This document shows, one piece after another, positions 54,434 through 63,277 of a DNA stretch of 64,000 bases. The notes under the pieces are model-generated. The model did not search any database, was not told the DNA's origin, and was given only the letters and a program-made list of their open reading frames with translations. How positions within the stretch are numbered: the first letter of the stretch is position 1; every line of letters begins with the position of its first letter. Source of the stretch: Coprothermobacter proteolyticus DSM 5265 (lineage in GTDB: Bacteria > Coprothermobacterota > Coprothermobacteria > Coprothermobacterales > Coprothermobacteraceae); the NCBI RefSeq assembly GCF_000020945.1, contig NC_011295.1, positions 124,001-188,000 on the forward strand. Reading direction: 5' to 3'. Position numbers and translations under genes: made by a program.

Positions 54434-54952
54434 ATGGAACAACTTTACGAGCTGTTCGGCATCGATAGAGTCGAAGAATTCAGAGCAAAGCTGGAGGAAC
54501 TTAAAAAGGTGCCAGGTTCCATGATCTCCATTCTCAACGAGGCCCAGGAAATGTTTGGTTACATTCCTTTTCAGGTTCAAGAACTCATTTCGAAGGAAAC
54601 TGGGGTTCCCTTAACGGAGATTTTTGGCATCGTGACCTTCTATTCGCGCTTTAGCATCGTTCCCGCTGGGAAGTACAAAATCAGCTTGTGCTTGGGGACC
54701 GCTTGCTATGTGAGGGGCAGTGGACAAATCCTAGAAAAGCTCAAAGAGAATTTGGGCATCAATGAGGGAGAGACCACTTCCGATGGTATGTTCTCATTAG
54801 AAGCCGCAAGGTGCTTGGGAGCTTGCGCATTAGCCCCGGTCATGATGATCAACGGAGAGGTCTATGGACGTCTTACGCCCGACGAAGCTGTAAAAGTGAT
54901 ACAAAGGATAAAGAAACAAGATCTCTCTCAGGCTGCCGCTGAGGTTGAGTAA
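54434..54952 (+). CDS. hndA: NuoE-like [2Fe-2S] subunit of the [FeFe]-hydrogenase (HydC/HndA)
   Basis: This 172-residue thioredoxin-like ferredoxin carries electrons between the NADH-binding and hydrogenase subunits. Cluster ligands are C-x4-C in 'CLGTACYVRG' and C-x3-C in 'ARCLGACALAP'. The first half has the NuoE helical domain ('GYIPFQVQELISKETG'). AGGAGGG precedes the ATG. It is the first structural gene after the promoter at 54321-54348, and its leader contains a small hairpin. The subunit set here matches the NADH/ferredoxin bifurcating or NADP-linked (Hnd) hydrogenases; which coenzyme is used cannot be told. Confidence 0.95.
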   Translation: MEQLYELFGIDRVEEFRAKLEELKKVPGSMISILNEAQEMFGYIPFQVQELISKETGVPLTEIFGIVTFYSRFSIVPAGKYKISLCLGTACYVRGSGQILEKLKENLGINEGETTSDGMFSLEAARCLGACALAPVMMINGEVYGRLTPDEAVKVIQRIKKQDLSQAAAEVE

Positions 54953-54964
54953 AGCGGGAGGAGC

Positions 54965-55558
54965 ATGAAGGAATTGGCTCTTTACGTACTGGATCTTGCA
55001 CAGAACAGCGTTGTCGCAGGAGCAAAGCATATCACCATTGACATTACTGCTGACGTTAAAGCGGACCATTTATTAATCAGAATAGTAGATGACGGGAAGG
55101 GTATGAGCCCACACTTAGTGGAAAGAGTGACGGATCCCTTCTTTACCAGTAGGAAGGAACGCCGTTTCGGTCTGGGAATTCCATTTTTTAAGGATTTGGT
55201 TGAGCAGTGCGGAGGTACGCTTACCATCAAATCTAAAGAAGGGGAAGGGACGATTATCGAAGGAAAGCTGAAATTATCTAGTGTGGATCTTGTTCCCTTG
55301 GGTGATATGGGTTCTACCATTGTTTCGTTGCTTGTATCCAACCCAGAACTTAATCTGGTTTATCGTTTCACGTTAAATGATTACTCATTTACATTCGACT
55401 CTGCACAAATCAGAGAAGTTCTTCAAGGAGTAAACATTACAGAGCCTTCCGTACTCAATTGGATTAAAGATTACGTAAATGAGGGAAGCATTGAAATTCT
55501 TCCCAACATAAATATTTCCAAGAAAGAGGGGGCAAAAAAGGATTATGAAGCAGATTAA
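54965..55558 (+). CDS. GHKL ATPase of the hydrogenase operon
   Basis: The 197-residue protein is a histidine-kinase-like ATPase domain without a receiver or dimerisation helix. It has an N box ('YVLDLAQNSVVAGA'), a G1 box ('RIVDDGKGMSP'), an F box ('DPFFTSRKERRFGLGIPFF') and a short C-terminal part of unclear fold. Proteins like this sit between the HndA- and HndB-type genes in many clostridial hydrogenase operons, so it is a standard but unexplained member. GGGAGGAGC precedes the ATG, and it overlaps the next gene by 14 bases. It may regulate the enzyme or signal its state. Confidence 0.87.
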   Translation: MKELALYVLDLAQNSVVAGAKHITIDITADVKADHLLIRIVDDGKGMSPHLVERVTDPFFTSRKERRFGLGIPFFKDLVEQCGGTLTIKSKEGEGTIIEGKLKLSSVDLVPLGDMGSTIVSLLVSNPELNLVYRFTLNDYSFTFDSAQIREVLQGVNITEPSVLNWIKDYVNEGSIEILPNINISKKEGAKKDYEAD

Positions 55559-55925
55559 GACCTTAGAGGATCTGCAAAAAATCAGAGAAGAAGCCTTACG
55601 CAAGGTAAACATCAGAAGTGATCGTTCAGGAACAAGAATTACTGTGGGCATGGCAACTTGCGGCATTGCTGCTGGTGCCAGACCTGTGATGATGGCCATT
55701 TTGGATGAGTTGGAGAAGCGAAATGTGACGGGTGTTACCGTGGTAGAAACGGGCTGCATTGGACTCTGCAAGTTTGAACCCATCGTAGAAGTGTACGTAC
55801 CTGGCCATGAGAAAGTTACTTACATAAAGATGGATCCTGATAAAGCTAGGCAAGTAGTTGTAGAACATGTCATAAATGGACATCCCATTAGGGAATGGAC
55901 GTTGGAAAGCGCTGAACTGGAGTAA
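55545..55925 (+). CDS. hndB: HndB-like thioredoxin-fold ferredoxin-like subunit
   Basis: The 126-residue protein resembles HndB and the C-terminal part of NuoE. The first cysteine is in 'MATCGIAAGARP' and a C-x3-C is in 'ETGCIGLCKFEP'. The usual second cysteine (C-x4-C) is alanine (CGIAAGA), as in HndB, so it has three of four [2Fe-2S] ligands and its cluster state is open. It overlaps the GHKL gene by 14 bases. It is probably part of the hydrogenase complex or an assembly/regulatory partner. Confidence 0.9.
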   Translation: MKQIKTLEDLQKIREEALRKVNIRSDRSGTRITVGMATCGIAAGARPVMMAILDELEKRNVTGVTVVETGCIGLCKFEPIVEVYVPGHEKVTYIKMDPDKARQVVVEHVINGHPIREWTLESAELE

Positions 55926-55950
55926 AGGTCGTTCTTGGAGGTGAAGAAGA

Positions 55951-57741
55951 ATGCTTTATAGATCACACGTAATGGTATGTGGAGGCACGGGGTGCACTTC
56001 TTCTGGTTCCGATAATGTAGCTGCTGCTTTTGTCAATGAAATAAAGAAAGCAGGTTTAGACAAAGAGGTAGCAGTAATAAGAACTGGTTGTTTTGGTTTG
56101 TGCGAGTTGGGGCCGGTAGTCGTTATTTACCCAGAAGGTGTGTTTTACAGCAAAATGAAGCCAGAATATGTTCCCGAAATCGTTGAAGAACATTTGCTAA
56201 AAGGCAGACCAGTAACTAAGTACCTGTTTGGTGAAACAGTCACCGAAAAAGAAATAAAACCACTGGAAGAAACCACATTCTACAAAAAACAAATGCGTGT
56301 CGCTCTGAGGAACTGCGGCATCATCGATCCAGAAGATATTGAAGAAGCCATTGCCATGGGGGCATATGAGGCACTAGGCAAGGTCTTAACTACGATGACC
56401 CCTGAGCAAGTCATTGACGAAATGAAGAAGTCAGGTTTAAGGGGTAGAGGCGGCGGTGGATTCCCCACGGGATTGAAGTGGGAATTTGCTTACAAACAGA
56501 AAGAGACCCCCAAATACGTGGTGTGCAATGCTGACGAAGGTGACCCCGGTGCTTTCATGGACAGAAGTATCATGGAAGGTGATCCCCACAGTGTGCTGGA
56601 AGGCATGGCTATTGCGGGTTACGCCATTGGTGCTAACCACGGCGTCATTTATGTAAGAGCCGAGTACCCCTTGGCTGTAAAACGTCTTCAGATTGCCATA
56701 AAGCAGGCACGTGAATACGGCTTGTTGGGTGACAACATATTTGGAACCGACTTCAGCTTCGATGTGGAGATAAGGTTCGGAGCAGGCGCTTTCGTGTGCG
56801 GAGAAGAAACTGCCTTATTGAACTCTGTCATGGGTAGACGTGGTGAACCCAGGCCCAGACCTCCTTATCCGGCAGTTAAAGGGCTTTGGAATAAACCCAC
56901 CATTATAAATAACGTAGAGACTTTTGCTAACGTTCCTGTCATCATAAGCAACGGTGCAGAGTGGTTCTCATCCATCGGTACTGAGAAATCCAAAGGGACT
57001 AAAGTGTTTGCCTTAACTGGAAAGGTGAACCGTACAGGACTCATTGAGGTTCCCATGGGTACCACTCTTAGGGAGATCATTTTTGACATTGGTGGCGGAA
57101 TTCCTGACGGAAAAAGGTTTAAAGCCGTTCAAATAGGTGGTCCATCTGGTGGTTGCATACCTGAAGAACACCTGGACACCGTGATTGACTACGACTCACT
57201 TATTAGCTTGGGCGCAATGATGGGCTCGGGCGGACTGGTGGTCATGGACGAAGATACATGCATGGTTAACGTTGCGAAATTCTTCCTGGAATTCATCGTA
57301 GATGAATCTTGTGGAAAGTGTGCTCCATGCAGAATCGGTACAAAGAGAATGCTGGAAATCCTAGATAAGATTACGTCAGGTAAGGGAGAACCTGAAGATA
57401 TCGATCGGCTAGAGAAGCTGGCTACAACCATTAAAGATACAGCACTGTGCGGTTTGGGACAGACGGCGCCTAACGCTGTTCTTTCCACGCTTAGGTACTT
57501 CAGAAATGAATATGAGGCTCACATCAACCAGAAGAAGTGTCCTGCTGGTGTATGCCAAGCATTGCTTTCCTATACCATCGTTGCTGACAAATGCAAAGGC
57601 TGTGGTTTGTGCGCAAGGAATTGCCCCGTGAATGCCATTTCAGGGGAACTTAAGCAGCCTCATGTGATTAATCAAGAAGCTTGCATCAAGTGCGGTACAT
57701 GCTTTGAGAAGTGCCCATTTGGTGCCATTGTGAAACAGTAA
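55951..57741 (+). CDS. hndC: NADH-binding flavoprotein subunit of the [FeFe]-hydrogenase (HydB/HndC)
   Basis: The 596-residue NuoF-like subunit holds FMN and the NAD(P)H site and is where electron bifurcation is thought to occur. In order it shows an N-terminal [2Fe-2S] thioredoxin-like domain ('CGGTGCTSSG', 'RTGCFGLCELGP'), 'GLRGRGGGGFPTGLKW' (NAD/FMN binding), 'CNADEGDPGAFMDRS' and 'GAGAFVCGEETALL'. The [4Fe-4S] motif is 'SCGKCAPCRIGTKRM', and two C-terminal [4Fe-4S] motifs follow (CKGCGLCARNCP, CIKCGTCFEKCP). TTGGAGGTG precedes the ATG. All motifs are intact. Confidence 0.97.
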   Translation: MLYRSHVMVCGGTGCTSSGSDNVAAAFVNEIKKAGLDKEVAVIRTGCFGLCELGPVVVIYPEGVFYSKMKPEYVPEIVEEHLLKGRPVTKYLFGETVTEKEIKPLEETTFYKKQMRVALRNCGIIDPEDIEEAIAMGAYEALGKVLTTMTPEQVIDEMKKSGLRGRGGGGFPTGLKWEFAYKQKETPKYVVCNADEGDPGAFMDRSIMEGDPHSVLEGMAIAGYAIGANHGVIYVRAEYPLAVKRLQIAIKQAREYGLLGDNIFGTDFSFDVEIRFGAGAFVCGEETALLNSVMGRRGEPRPRPPYPAVKGLWNKPTIINNVETFANVPVIISNGAEWFSSIGTEKSKGTKVFALTGKVNRTGLIEVPMGTTLREIIFDIGGGIPDGKRFKAVQIGGPSGGCIPEEHLDTVIDYDSLISLGAMMGSGGLVVMDEDTCMVNVAKFFLEFIVDESCGKCAPCRIGTKRMLEILDKITSGKGEPEDIDRLEKLATTIKDTALCGLGQTAPNAVLSTLRYFRNEYEAHINQKKCPAGVCQALLSYTIVADKCKGCGLCARNCPVNAISGELKQPHVINQEACIKCGTCFEKCPFGAIVKQ

Positions 57742-57759
57742 AAGGAGGTCTGAAGCCGC

Positions 57760-59505
57760 ATGGACAAGGTAACTGTGACCATAGATGGCATTACTCTAGA
57801 GGTTCCAAGTAACTACACCGTTTTGCAGGCTTGCCGAGAAGCAGGCATTGACATACCCACATTGTGTTATGCAGAAGTGATTAATGAGATTGGTTCCTGC
57901 CGCCTATGCGTGGTAGAGGTCGATGGCGTTAGGAATTTACCGGCATCTTGCATTTATCCGGTACAGAATGGTATGAACATTCGTACCAATACGCCCCGGG
58001 TCAGAGAAGCACGCAGAGTAAACCTGGAGCTAATTCTTTCCAATCATGACCGGAGTTGCCTCACCTGCATAAGAAATACCAAGTGTGAGCTACAGGATTT
58101 GGCAGAACGGTTTGGCATTACTGACATTGAATTCCAAGGCGAAAACGTAAACTACCCCTTGGATGATGCTTCGCCTGCCATTGTCAGGAATCCAAACAAG
58201 TGCGTCCTGTGCCGCAGGTGCATTGCAGAATGTCAGGAAGTACAGAATGTTTTTGCCATAGGTGCTGTGAACAGAGGTTTTGATACATTGGTTTCTGCAC
58301 CTTTCTATGTGAGTCTGAATGATTCTCCTTGCATCAGTTGTGGACAATGCATAACCGCTTGTCCCACAGGAGCACTGTACGAAAAAGACCACATCCAGAG
58401 GGTTTACAGGGCCTTAGCTGACAAACGTAAGCATGTTGTGGTTCAAACAGCACCTGCAGTAAGAGTGGCTTTGGGTGAGGAATTTGGCATGCCTGTGGGC
58501 AGCATAGTCACTGGAAAAATGGTAGCTGCCCTGAGGCGATTGGGCTTTGAAGTGGTTTTCGATACAGACTTTGGTGCTGACCTTACCATCATGGAAGAAG
58601 GCTCTGAGCTCATTGAAAGGCTTAAATATGGTGGGAAGTTGCCCATGATTACTTCCTGCAGCCCGGGTTGGATTAACTTCTGTGAAAAGTACTATCCGGA
58701 TTTCGTGGAAAACTTGTCTACGTGCAAATCACCACACATGATGCTGGGTGCGTTAATCAAGACGTACTACGCTGAGAAGATGGGCTGGAACCCGGAAGAT
58801 GTGTATGTGGTTTCAGTCATGCCCTGCACAGCAAAGAAGGTTGAAATTGAAAGGCCTGAAAATATGCACGATGGCTTGCAGGATGTTGACGCAGTCCTTA
58901 CCACACGCGAACTAGCACGCATGATTAAGGAAGCTGGTATTGATTTCGTTAACTTGCCTGACGAGGAATTTGATCAGCCACTGGGCATGTCCACAGGTGC
59001 TGCAGTAATATTTGGTGCCACTGGTGGTGTCATGGAGGCAGCTTTGAGAACCGTAAGCGAAATTGTTGAAGGCAAACCGTTGGACAAGATTGACTTTGAA
59101 GAGGTCAGGGGCCTTGATGGCGTAAGAGAAGCTACCGTAACTGTGGACGGTCTGGATCTAAAGCTTGCCATTGTAAACGGAACTGGTAATGCAAAGAAGC
59201 TCTTGGACAAGATCAGAAGCGGTGAAGCCGAGTACCACTTTATTGAAATCATGGGTTGCCCTGGTGGTTGTATTACAGGCGGTGGACAGCCCATACACCA
59301 TCCTAATGAAATGGCTGAAGTTAGAAAACTAAGAGCTGCCGCTATCTATCAAGCTGATAAGAATCTCCCTCTGCGAAAGTCCCATGAAAACCCAGCCATA
59401 AAGCAAATTTACGAGGAGTACCTTGGACATCCTTTGGGTGAGAAGTCTCACCACCTGCTCCATACGCACTATTCTTCGAAACCGCTTTACAAGGTGACCA
59501 GATAA
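57760..59505 (+). CDS. hndD: [FeFe]-hydrogenase catalytic subunit HydA/HndD
   Basis: The 581-residue subunit makes or uses H2 at the H-cluster. It has an N-terminal [2Fe-2S] domain (C36, C47, C50, C64), a His-ligated [4Fe-4S] motif ('HDRSCLTCIRNTKCE') and two [4Fe-4S] motifs (CVLCRRCIAECQ, CISCGQCITACP). H-cluster motifs follow: TSCSPGW (298-304), 'MPCTAKKVEIE' and 'EIMGCPGGCITGGGQP', then the small-subunit domain at the C-terminus. Motif 1 has serine in place of one of the two usual cysteines; I recall the same in HndD-type enzymes. AAAAGGAGG precedes the ATG. Last gene of its operon, with a strong terminator seven bases after the stop. Confidence 0.97.
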   Translation: MDKVTVTIDGITLEVPSNYTVLQACREAGIDIPTLCYAEVINEIGSCRLCVVEVDGVRNLPASCIYPVQNGMNIRTNTPRVREARRVNLELILSNHDRSCLTCIRNTKCELQDLAERFGITDIEFQGENVNYPLDDASPAIVRNPNKCVLCRRCIAECQEVQNVFAIGAVNRGFDTLVSAPFYVSLNDSPCISCGQCITACPTGALYEKDHIQRVYRALADKRKHVVVQTAPAVRVALGEEFGMPVGSIVTGKMVAALRRLGFEVVFDTDFGADLTIMEEGSELIERLKYGGKLPMITSCSPGWINFCEKYYPDFVENLSTCKSPHMMLGALIKTYYAEKMGWNPEDVYVVSVMPCTAKKVEIERPENMHDGLQDVDAVLTTRELARMIKEAGIDFVNLPDEEFDQPLGMSTGAAVIFGATGGVMEAALRTVSEIVEGKPLDKIDFEEVRGLDGVREATVTVDGLDLKLAIVNGTGNAKKLLDKIRSGEAEYHFIEIMGCPGGCITGGGQPIHHPNEMAEVRKLRAAAIYQADKNLPLRKSHENPAIKQIYEEYLGHPLGEKSHHLLHTHYSSKPLYKVTR

Positions 59506-59511
59506 TACAAA

Positions 59512-59542
59512 AAAAGGGGCGAGAATTATTCTCGCCCCTTTT
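59512..59542. terminator. Strong bidirectional terminator
   Basis: GGGGCGAGAA pairs perfectly with TTCTCGCCCC around a 3-base loop, flanked by AAAA and TTTT, so it can terminate both the hydrogenase operon and the convergent permease operon. Confidence 0.9.
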
Positions 59543-59565
59543 AAGGTTCCAACTGTGTAAAACGC

Positions 59566-60936
59566 TTAAGCCAGTATGAGATTGGCTATTAGTAGCATAA
59601 CTAAAGCAGTTGCCCATCCCAAGGTCGTGGGTACAGACCATGTCATTATTTGCTCTTTAACATCTTCGACGCCCAATAACCTGTTGACAACCCAGAAGTA
59701 ACTGTCGTTGAAGTACGAGAAAACCATTGCTCCTAAACATGCTGCCTGTGCTGCCAAGACAGGATTAACATTCATAGTAGCCAATATGGGAGCTGTGATG
59801 GAGGCTGAAGTAATCATCGCAACGGTGCCGCTTCCTTGGACAAGCCTTACCAAAGTAGCAACGAAGAACGGTAAAAGTATGGCCGGTAGACCAGTACCTG
59901 CGATGAGCTTCGCTACATAGTCACCTGCTCCGCTGTCTCTTAGTACTTGTCCCAGAGAGCCTCCAGCACCCGTGATTAGAATGATAATACCCGCTGAAGA
60001 AACGCCTTCTTCCATTAGCTTAATAACTTGTGTTCGATCCATTTTGGGAACCAGTGTATAGATGGCAATGATCAGCCCTATGCCCACGGCAATAACTGGA
60101 CTACCAAAGAAAAGAATGTAATTTACTACTGGAGATGTAAGTTTCATGGCTGTTAGAACAGTGTTTAGCAGGATTAGTATTATTGGTACCACTATGGGGG
60201 CAAAAGAACTAAGAACTGATGGAAGTTCCTTTTGATCATTGTTTTCTACTTCTAGCTTTTGGATGTGTTCAGCTTCTTTCTTGTTTCTAGTCCAGCCCAT
60301 ACCGTCACTTGTGGGTATTTGGTATATGCGGTTACCTAGCCATTTGGCGTAAAGTACGCCCACAATGGTTATGGGGATAGCGAACACTAAGCCCCACAGA
60401 ATCATCAAACCAACATCTACTTGAAAGATGCCTGCTACTCCTAATGGGCCTGGGGTCGGTGGTACTGCATGGTGAGTGGCTACCAAGCCTACTGCCAGCG
60501 CCACACCAATGGATATTACTGATTTCTTGGTGGTGCGAGAGAGCGCTTTAGCTATGGGTGAAAGGATTACGAACCCAGAATCACAAAAAATGGGTATGGA
60601 AACCACATAACCGGTTAGTGCCATAGCCAATTCTTCTCGACCCTTCCCGAAAATCTTCAAGAATGTATAGGCCATTCTTTGAGCTGCACCACTGATCTCT
60701 AAGATTCGCCCCATCATCACTCCAAAACCGATGACGATACCAATACTGGCTAATGTGCTACCAAAACCGTTGGTGATGGACTTAATCACGTCAGGTGGAT
60801 TCATACCACCGATAATACCGGTCAACGAAGCTGAGATTATTAGGGCTAAGAAGGGATGGATCTTGGTTCGTAGAATGAGAAAGATGAGTACGGCGATCCC
60901 AACTACCAAACCGAAAATCATTTGAGGACCTGACAT
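59566..60936 (-). CDS. GntP-family acid-sugar permease
   Basis: A 456-residue membrane protein with about 12 helices and the GntP hallmarks 'GFGVMMGRILEISGAAQRMA', trimmed here, then 'IPIFCDSGFVILSP' and 'ATHHAVPPTPGPLG'. The family imports gluconate and related acid sugars with protons. As the neighbours are a PdxA-like dehydrogenase and a four-carbon acid sugar kinase, its substrate may be a C4 acid sugar such as threonate or erythronate. Start at ATG 60936, seven bases after GGGAGG; an upstream in-frame codon lies before that site. It is the last gene of the operon. Confidence 0.92.
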   Translation of the reverse strand: MSGPQMIFGLVVGIAVLIFLILRTKIHPFLALIISASLTGIIGGMNPPDVIKSITNGFGSTLASIGIVIGFGVMMGRILEISGAAQRMAYTFLKIFGKGREELAMALTGYVVSIPIFCDSGFVILSPIAKALSRTTKKSVISIGVALAVGLVATHHAVPPTPGPLGVAGIFQVDVGLMILWGLVFAIPITIVGVLYAKWLGNRIYQIPTSDGMGWTRNKKEAEHIQKLEVENNDQKELPSVLSSFAPIVVPIILILLNTVLTAMKLTSPVVNYILFFGSPVIAVGIGLIIAIYTLVPKMDRTQVIKLMEEGVSSAGIIILITGAGGSLGQVLRDSGAGDYVAKLIAGTGLPAILLPFFVATLVRLVQGSGTVAMITSASITAPILATMNVNPVLAAQAACLGAMVFSYFNDSYFWVVNRLLGVEDVKEQIMTWSVPTTLGWATALVMLLIANLILA

Positions 60937-60994
60937 TCTTACACCTCCCAATAAGACTGAATGTATTTTTGCCTCCAGAGACTACTGGAGGTTG

Positions 60995-62008
60995 TTACCC
61001 TGACGAAAGCAAATCGTATTTGTAGACAGAAGCGTATGCTGCTGCCAACCTTATCGCTTCTTCCATACTGGTGCTTGTTGCTATGCCTTTGCCTGCTATG
61101 TCAAATGCGGTTCCGTGGTCCACAGAAGTTCTAAGAAAAGGTAGTCCCAAGGTTAGAGAAATAGTCCTCTCGAAATCGACCATTTTAGTGGCTATGTGTC
61201 CTTGATCATGGTACAGAGATAAAACAGCATCGTACTCGCCTTGTAATGCCTTGTAGAACACTGAATCGGCTGGTACGGGTCCCACTACGTTTAGCCCTTG
61301 TTCTTGTGCTTTCTTCACGGCAGGCTCAATTTCTTCCATTTCTTCTCGACCAAAGAGGCCGTGCTCCCCTGCGTGAGGATTCAGCGCAGCTACTGCAAGC
61401 TTGGGTTTCTCAATGCCAAGTGATTGCAGCGCTTTTATATCCATCGTTATATGCTCGTAGAGCTCTTTCTCTTTAATCGATTTGATTGCTTCCAATAGTG
61501 AAAGATGTCGAGTAAAAAAGAACACTCTTAAATTCTTCACTTGGAACATGGTAAGGGGATTCGATACACCGCATAAGTCAGCTAGCATTTCAGTGTGTCC
61601 AATGTAGGGTATGCCTGCCGCCTTCAAAGCTTCCTTATTTATGGGGGTAGTGGCTAGTGCGCTTACTTTATTATGAAGGGCCAGTTCTACACTTCTTTCA
61701 ATAAACGAGTAAGCAAAAAGTCCTGCTTCCTTTTGAATCTTTCCGAATTCGATGTTTTCAATACCCGGGCAATCCAGTTCGATTAGATCCACAGTGCCAT
61801 GTCGGTACAATCCTTCTTCTGGGTTATCTATTCTGTTTATTTCCAAAGCCACTCCTGATACTTTCATGGCTTTTTGTAGAGGAATCGAATGTCCGATGAC
61901 CAGTGGTTTACATGTGTCGTAAATTTCCCGATCGTTCAAACTCTTCACCACAATTTCAGGACCTATGCCTGCTACATCTCCTAAAGGTATGGCAATAATC
62001 TTTCTCAT
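60995..62008 (-). CDS. PdxA-family dehydrogenase, probable 4-phospho-threonate/erythronate type
   Basis: The 337-residue NAD-dependent oxidative decarboxylase has the PdxA fold: 'GDVAGIGPEI' at the start, 'ATTPINKEALKAAG', the metal-binding 'GHTEMLADL', and 'LYHDQGHIATKM' and 'TSVDHGTAFDIAGKG' near the end. True PdxA works in vitamin B6 synthesis. Beside a DUF1537 kinase and a permease, this copy more likely is the PdxA2 type that oxidises phosphorylated C4 acid sugars. The gap to the kinase stop is four bases. Exact substrate inferred from context. Confidence 0.92.
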   Translation of the reverse strand: MRKIIAIPLGDVAGIGPEIVVKSLNDREIYDTCKPLVIGHSIPLQKAMKVSGVALEINRIDNPEEGLYRHGTVDLIELDCPGIENIEFGKIQKEAGLFAYSFIERSVELALHNKVSALATTPINKEALKAAGIPYIGHTEMLADLCGVSNPLTMFQVKNLRVFFFTRHLSLLEAIKSIKEKELYEHITMDIKALQSLGIEKPKLAVAALNPHAGEHGLFGREEMEEIEPAVKKAQEQGLNVVGPVPADSVFYKALQGEYDAVLSLYHDQGHIATKMVDFERTISLTLGLPFLRTSVDHGTAFDIAGKGIATSTSMEEAIRLAAAYASVYKYDLLSSG

Positions 62009-62012
62009 GGGC

Positions 62013-63272
62013 TTACTCTCCCTTCATTAAGGACTCTAAGTAGTTGACAATGTCATAGAGTGCTTCCACATTTCCTACTAATCCACCCTTTGTAACCACG
62101 TTATAAAGACGATCATTCACTTTGGCAGTACCATGAACAGCCAAGGGAAGCACCTCTGACTCCACAGTGAACTCGTTTATTCCAAGTACGTCAAAGAAAG
62201 CAAGAGCCGTATCTCCTCCTGTGATATAGATGCCACTAAAAGGTTTGTCCTTTACGAATGTGTATGCTATTCGGCTTAATGTTTCATTTATGCGGTTTGA
62301 TATTTCTTCTGGGTCACATTGTGCTTTAATTGAGTAGCTTTGAAGGTCCAGAACATCTGAAGCATCTCCTTTAGTGCTGATGCCCATTATTAGTCCGGGT
62401 TTGTAGTGTTGGATTAAAACTTCCAGAGCCTTTTTGATGGCTGCTTCCTCATTAGTTAAAATTTCAGGCACACTTATCTTACAAATGTAAGCTTCTTTTC
62501 GCTTTAGTAAATAGTTCAATTGAGCTGTGGTGAGTTCAGAAACACTACCAAGAATAAGAAAAATACCGTCTTGTTTCTGGAATCCCATCTTTTGTTCGAT
62601 AAATGCGGCAGTGAAAGGACCTGGATCAACACAAATGATTTTCTCTTGGCTACTCAGAGCTGATGCGATGTTCTCTATGTCGTCGTCAGTTACTGCATCG
62701 AAAACAACGATGTCTTCTTTTACTTGGAAAAAAGCATCTGAAATAGCTTTTCTACCGCCAGCTACAATGTCCAGTGTAATGTTCGCAATACTTCTTTTCG
62801 TTTGAGAAGAAATCAGCTCTTTTACATTTGAAGACCTAATGGGGCATTTTGGATCTTTGGCCACTTCTGTGAGCTGAAGTGGGGTGCCATTTACCAATAA
62901 ATACCCTCCCACACATACTCTTCCCGACTTTGGGTAAACAGGAACTACTGCAGCTCTGTAGCCTTCACCGGCAGCGTCAAGCACTGCGTCTATTTCAGCT
63001 CCTAAATTACCCCTCAACGTGCTATCAATTCTTTTAGCTACATATGGGGTGCTCTTAATGACCGTTTTAGTCGCTTCATAAACTCTTTTATAGGCTTCCT
63101 TAGGATCAATACTTCGAGAATTGGTGCTTATGGAGATTACTTCTGCATTAACCTGATCTATGTTGCTATTTGGCTTAAGCAACGTAGTTACTTTCAAGCC
63201 CTTTTTCTTTAGTAAAATACCGGTGGCATTAGCGCCGGTAAAATCATCTGCTATGATAGCTACTTCCAGCAT
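62013..63272 (-). CDS. Four-carbon acid sugar kinase (DUF1537 family)
   Basis: The 419-residue kinase has the family's 'IIADDFTGANATGILL' opening, 'RIDSTLRGNLGAEIDAVL', and the ATP-binding C-terminal 'ITGGDTALAFFDVLG' and 'TKGGLVGN'. DUF1537 proteins phosphorylate D-threonate, D-erythronate or related acids, and are known to be paired with PdxA2-like enzymes. Start at ATG 63272, eight bases after GAGGGG; an in-frame GTG at 63281 overlaps the regulator stop. It is the second gene of the operon regulator-kinase-dehydrogenase-permease. The sugar cannot be decided from sequence. Confidence 0.92.
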   Translation of the reverse strand: MLEVAIIADDFTGANATGILLKKKGLKVTTLLKPNSNIDQVNAEVISISTNSRSIDPKEAYKRVYEATKTVIKSTPYVAKRIDSTLRGNLGAEIDAVLDAAGEGYRAAVVPVYPKSGRVCVGGYLLVNGTPLQLTEVAKDPKCPIRSSNVKELISSQTKRSIANITLDIVAGGRKAISDAFFQVKEDIVVFDAVTDDDIENIASALSSQEKIICVDPGPFTAAFIEQKMGFQKQDGIFLILGSVSELTTAQLNYLLKRKEAYICKISVPEILTNEEAAIKKALEVLIQHYKPGLIMGISTKGDASDVLDLQSYSIKAQCDPEEISNRINETLSRIAYTFVKDKPFSGIYITGGDTALAFFDVLGINEFTVESEVLPLAVHGTAKVNDRLYNVVTKGGLVGNVEALYDIVNYLESLMKGE

Positions 63273-63277
63273 ACCTT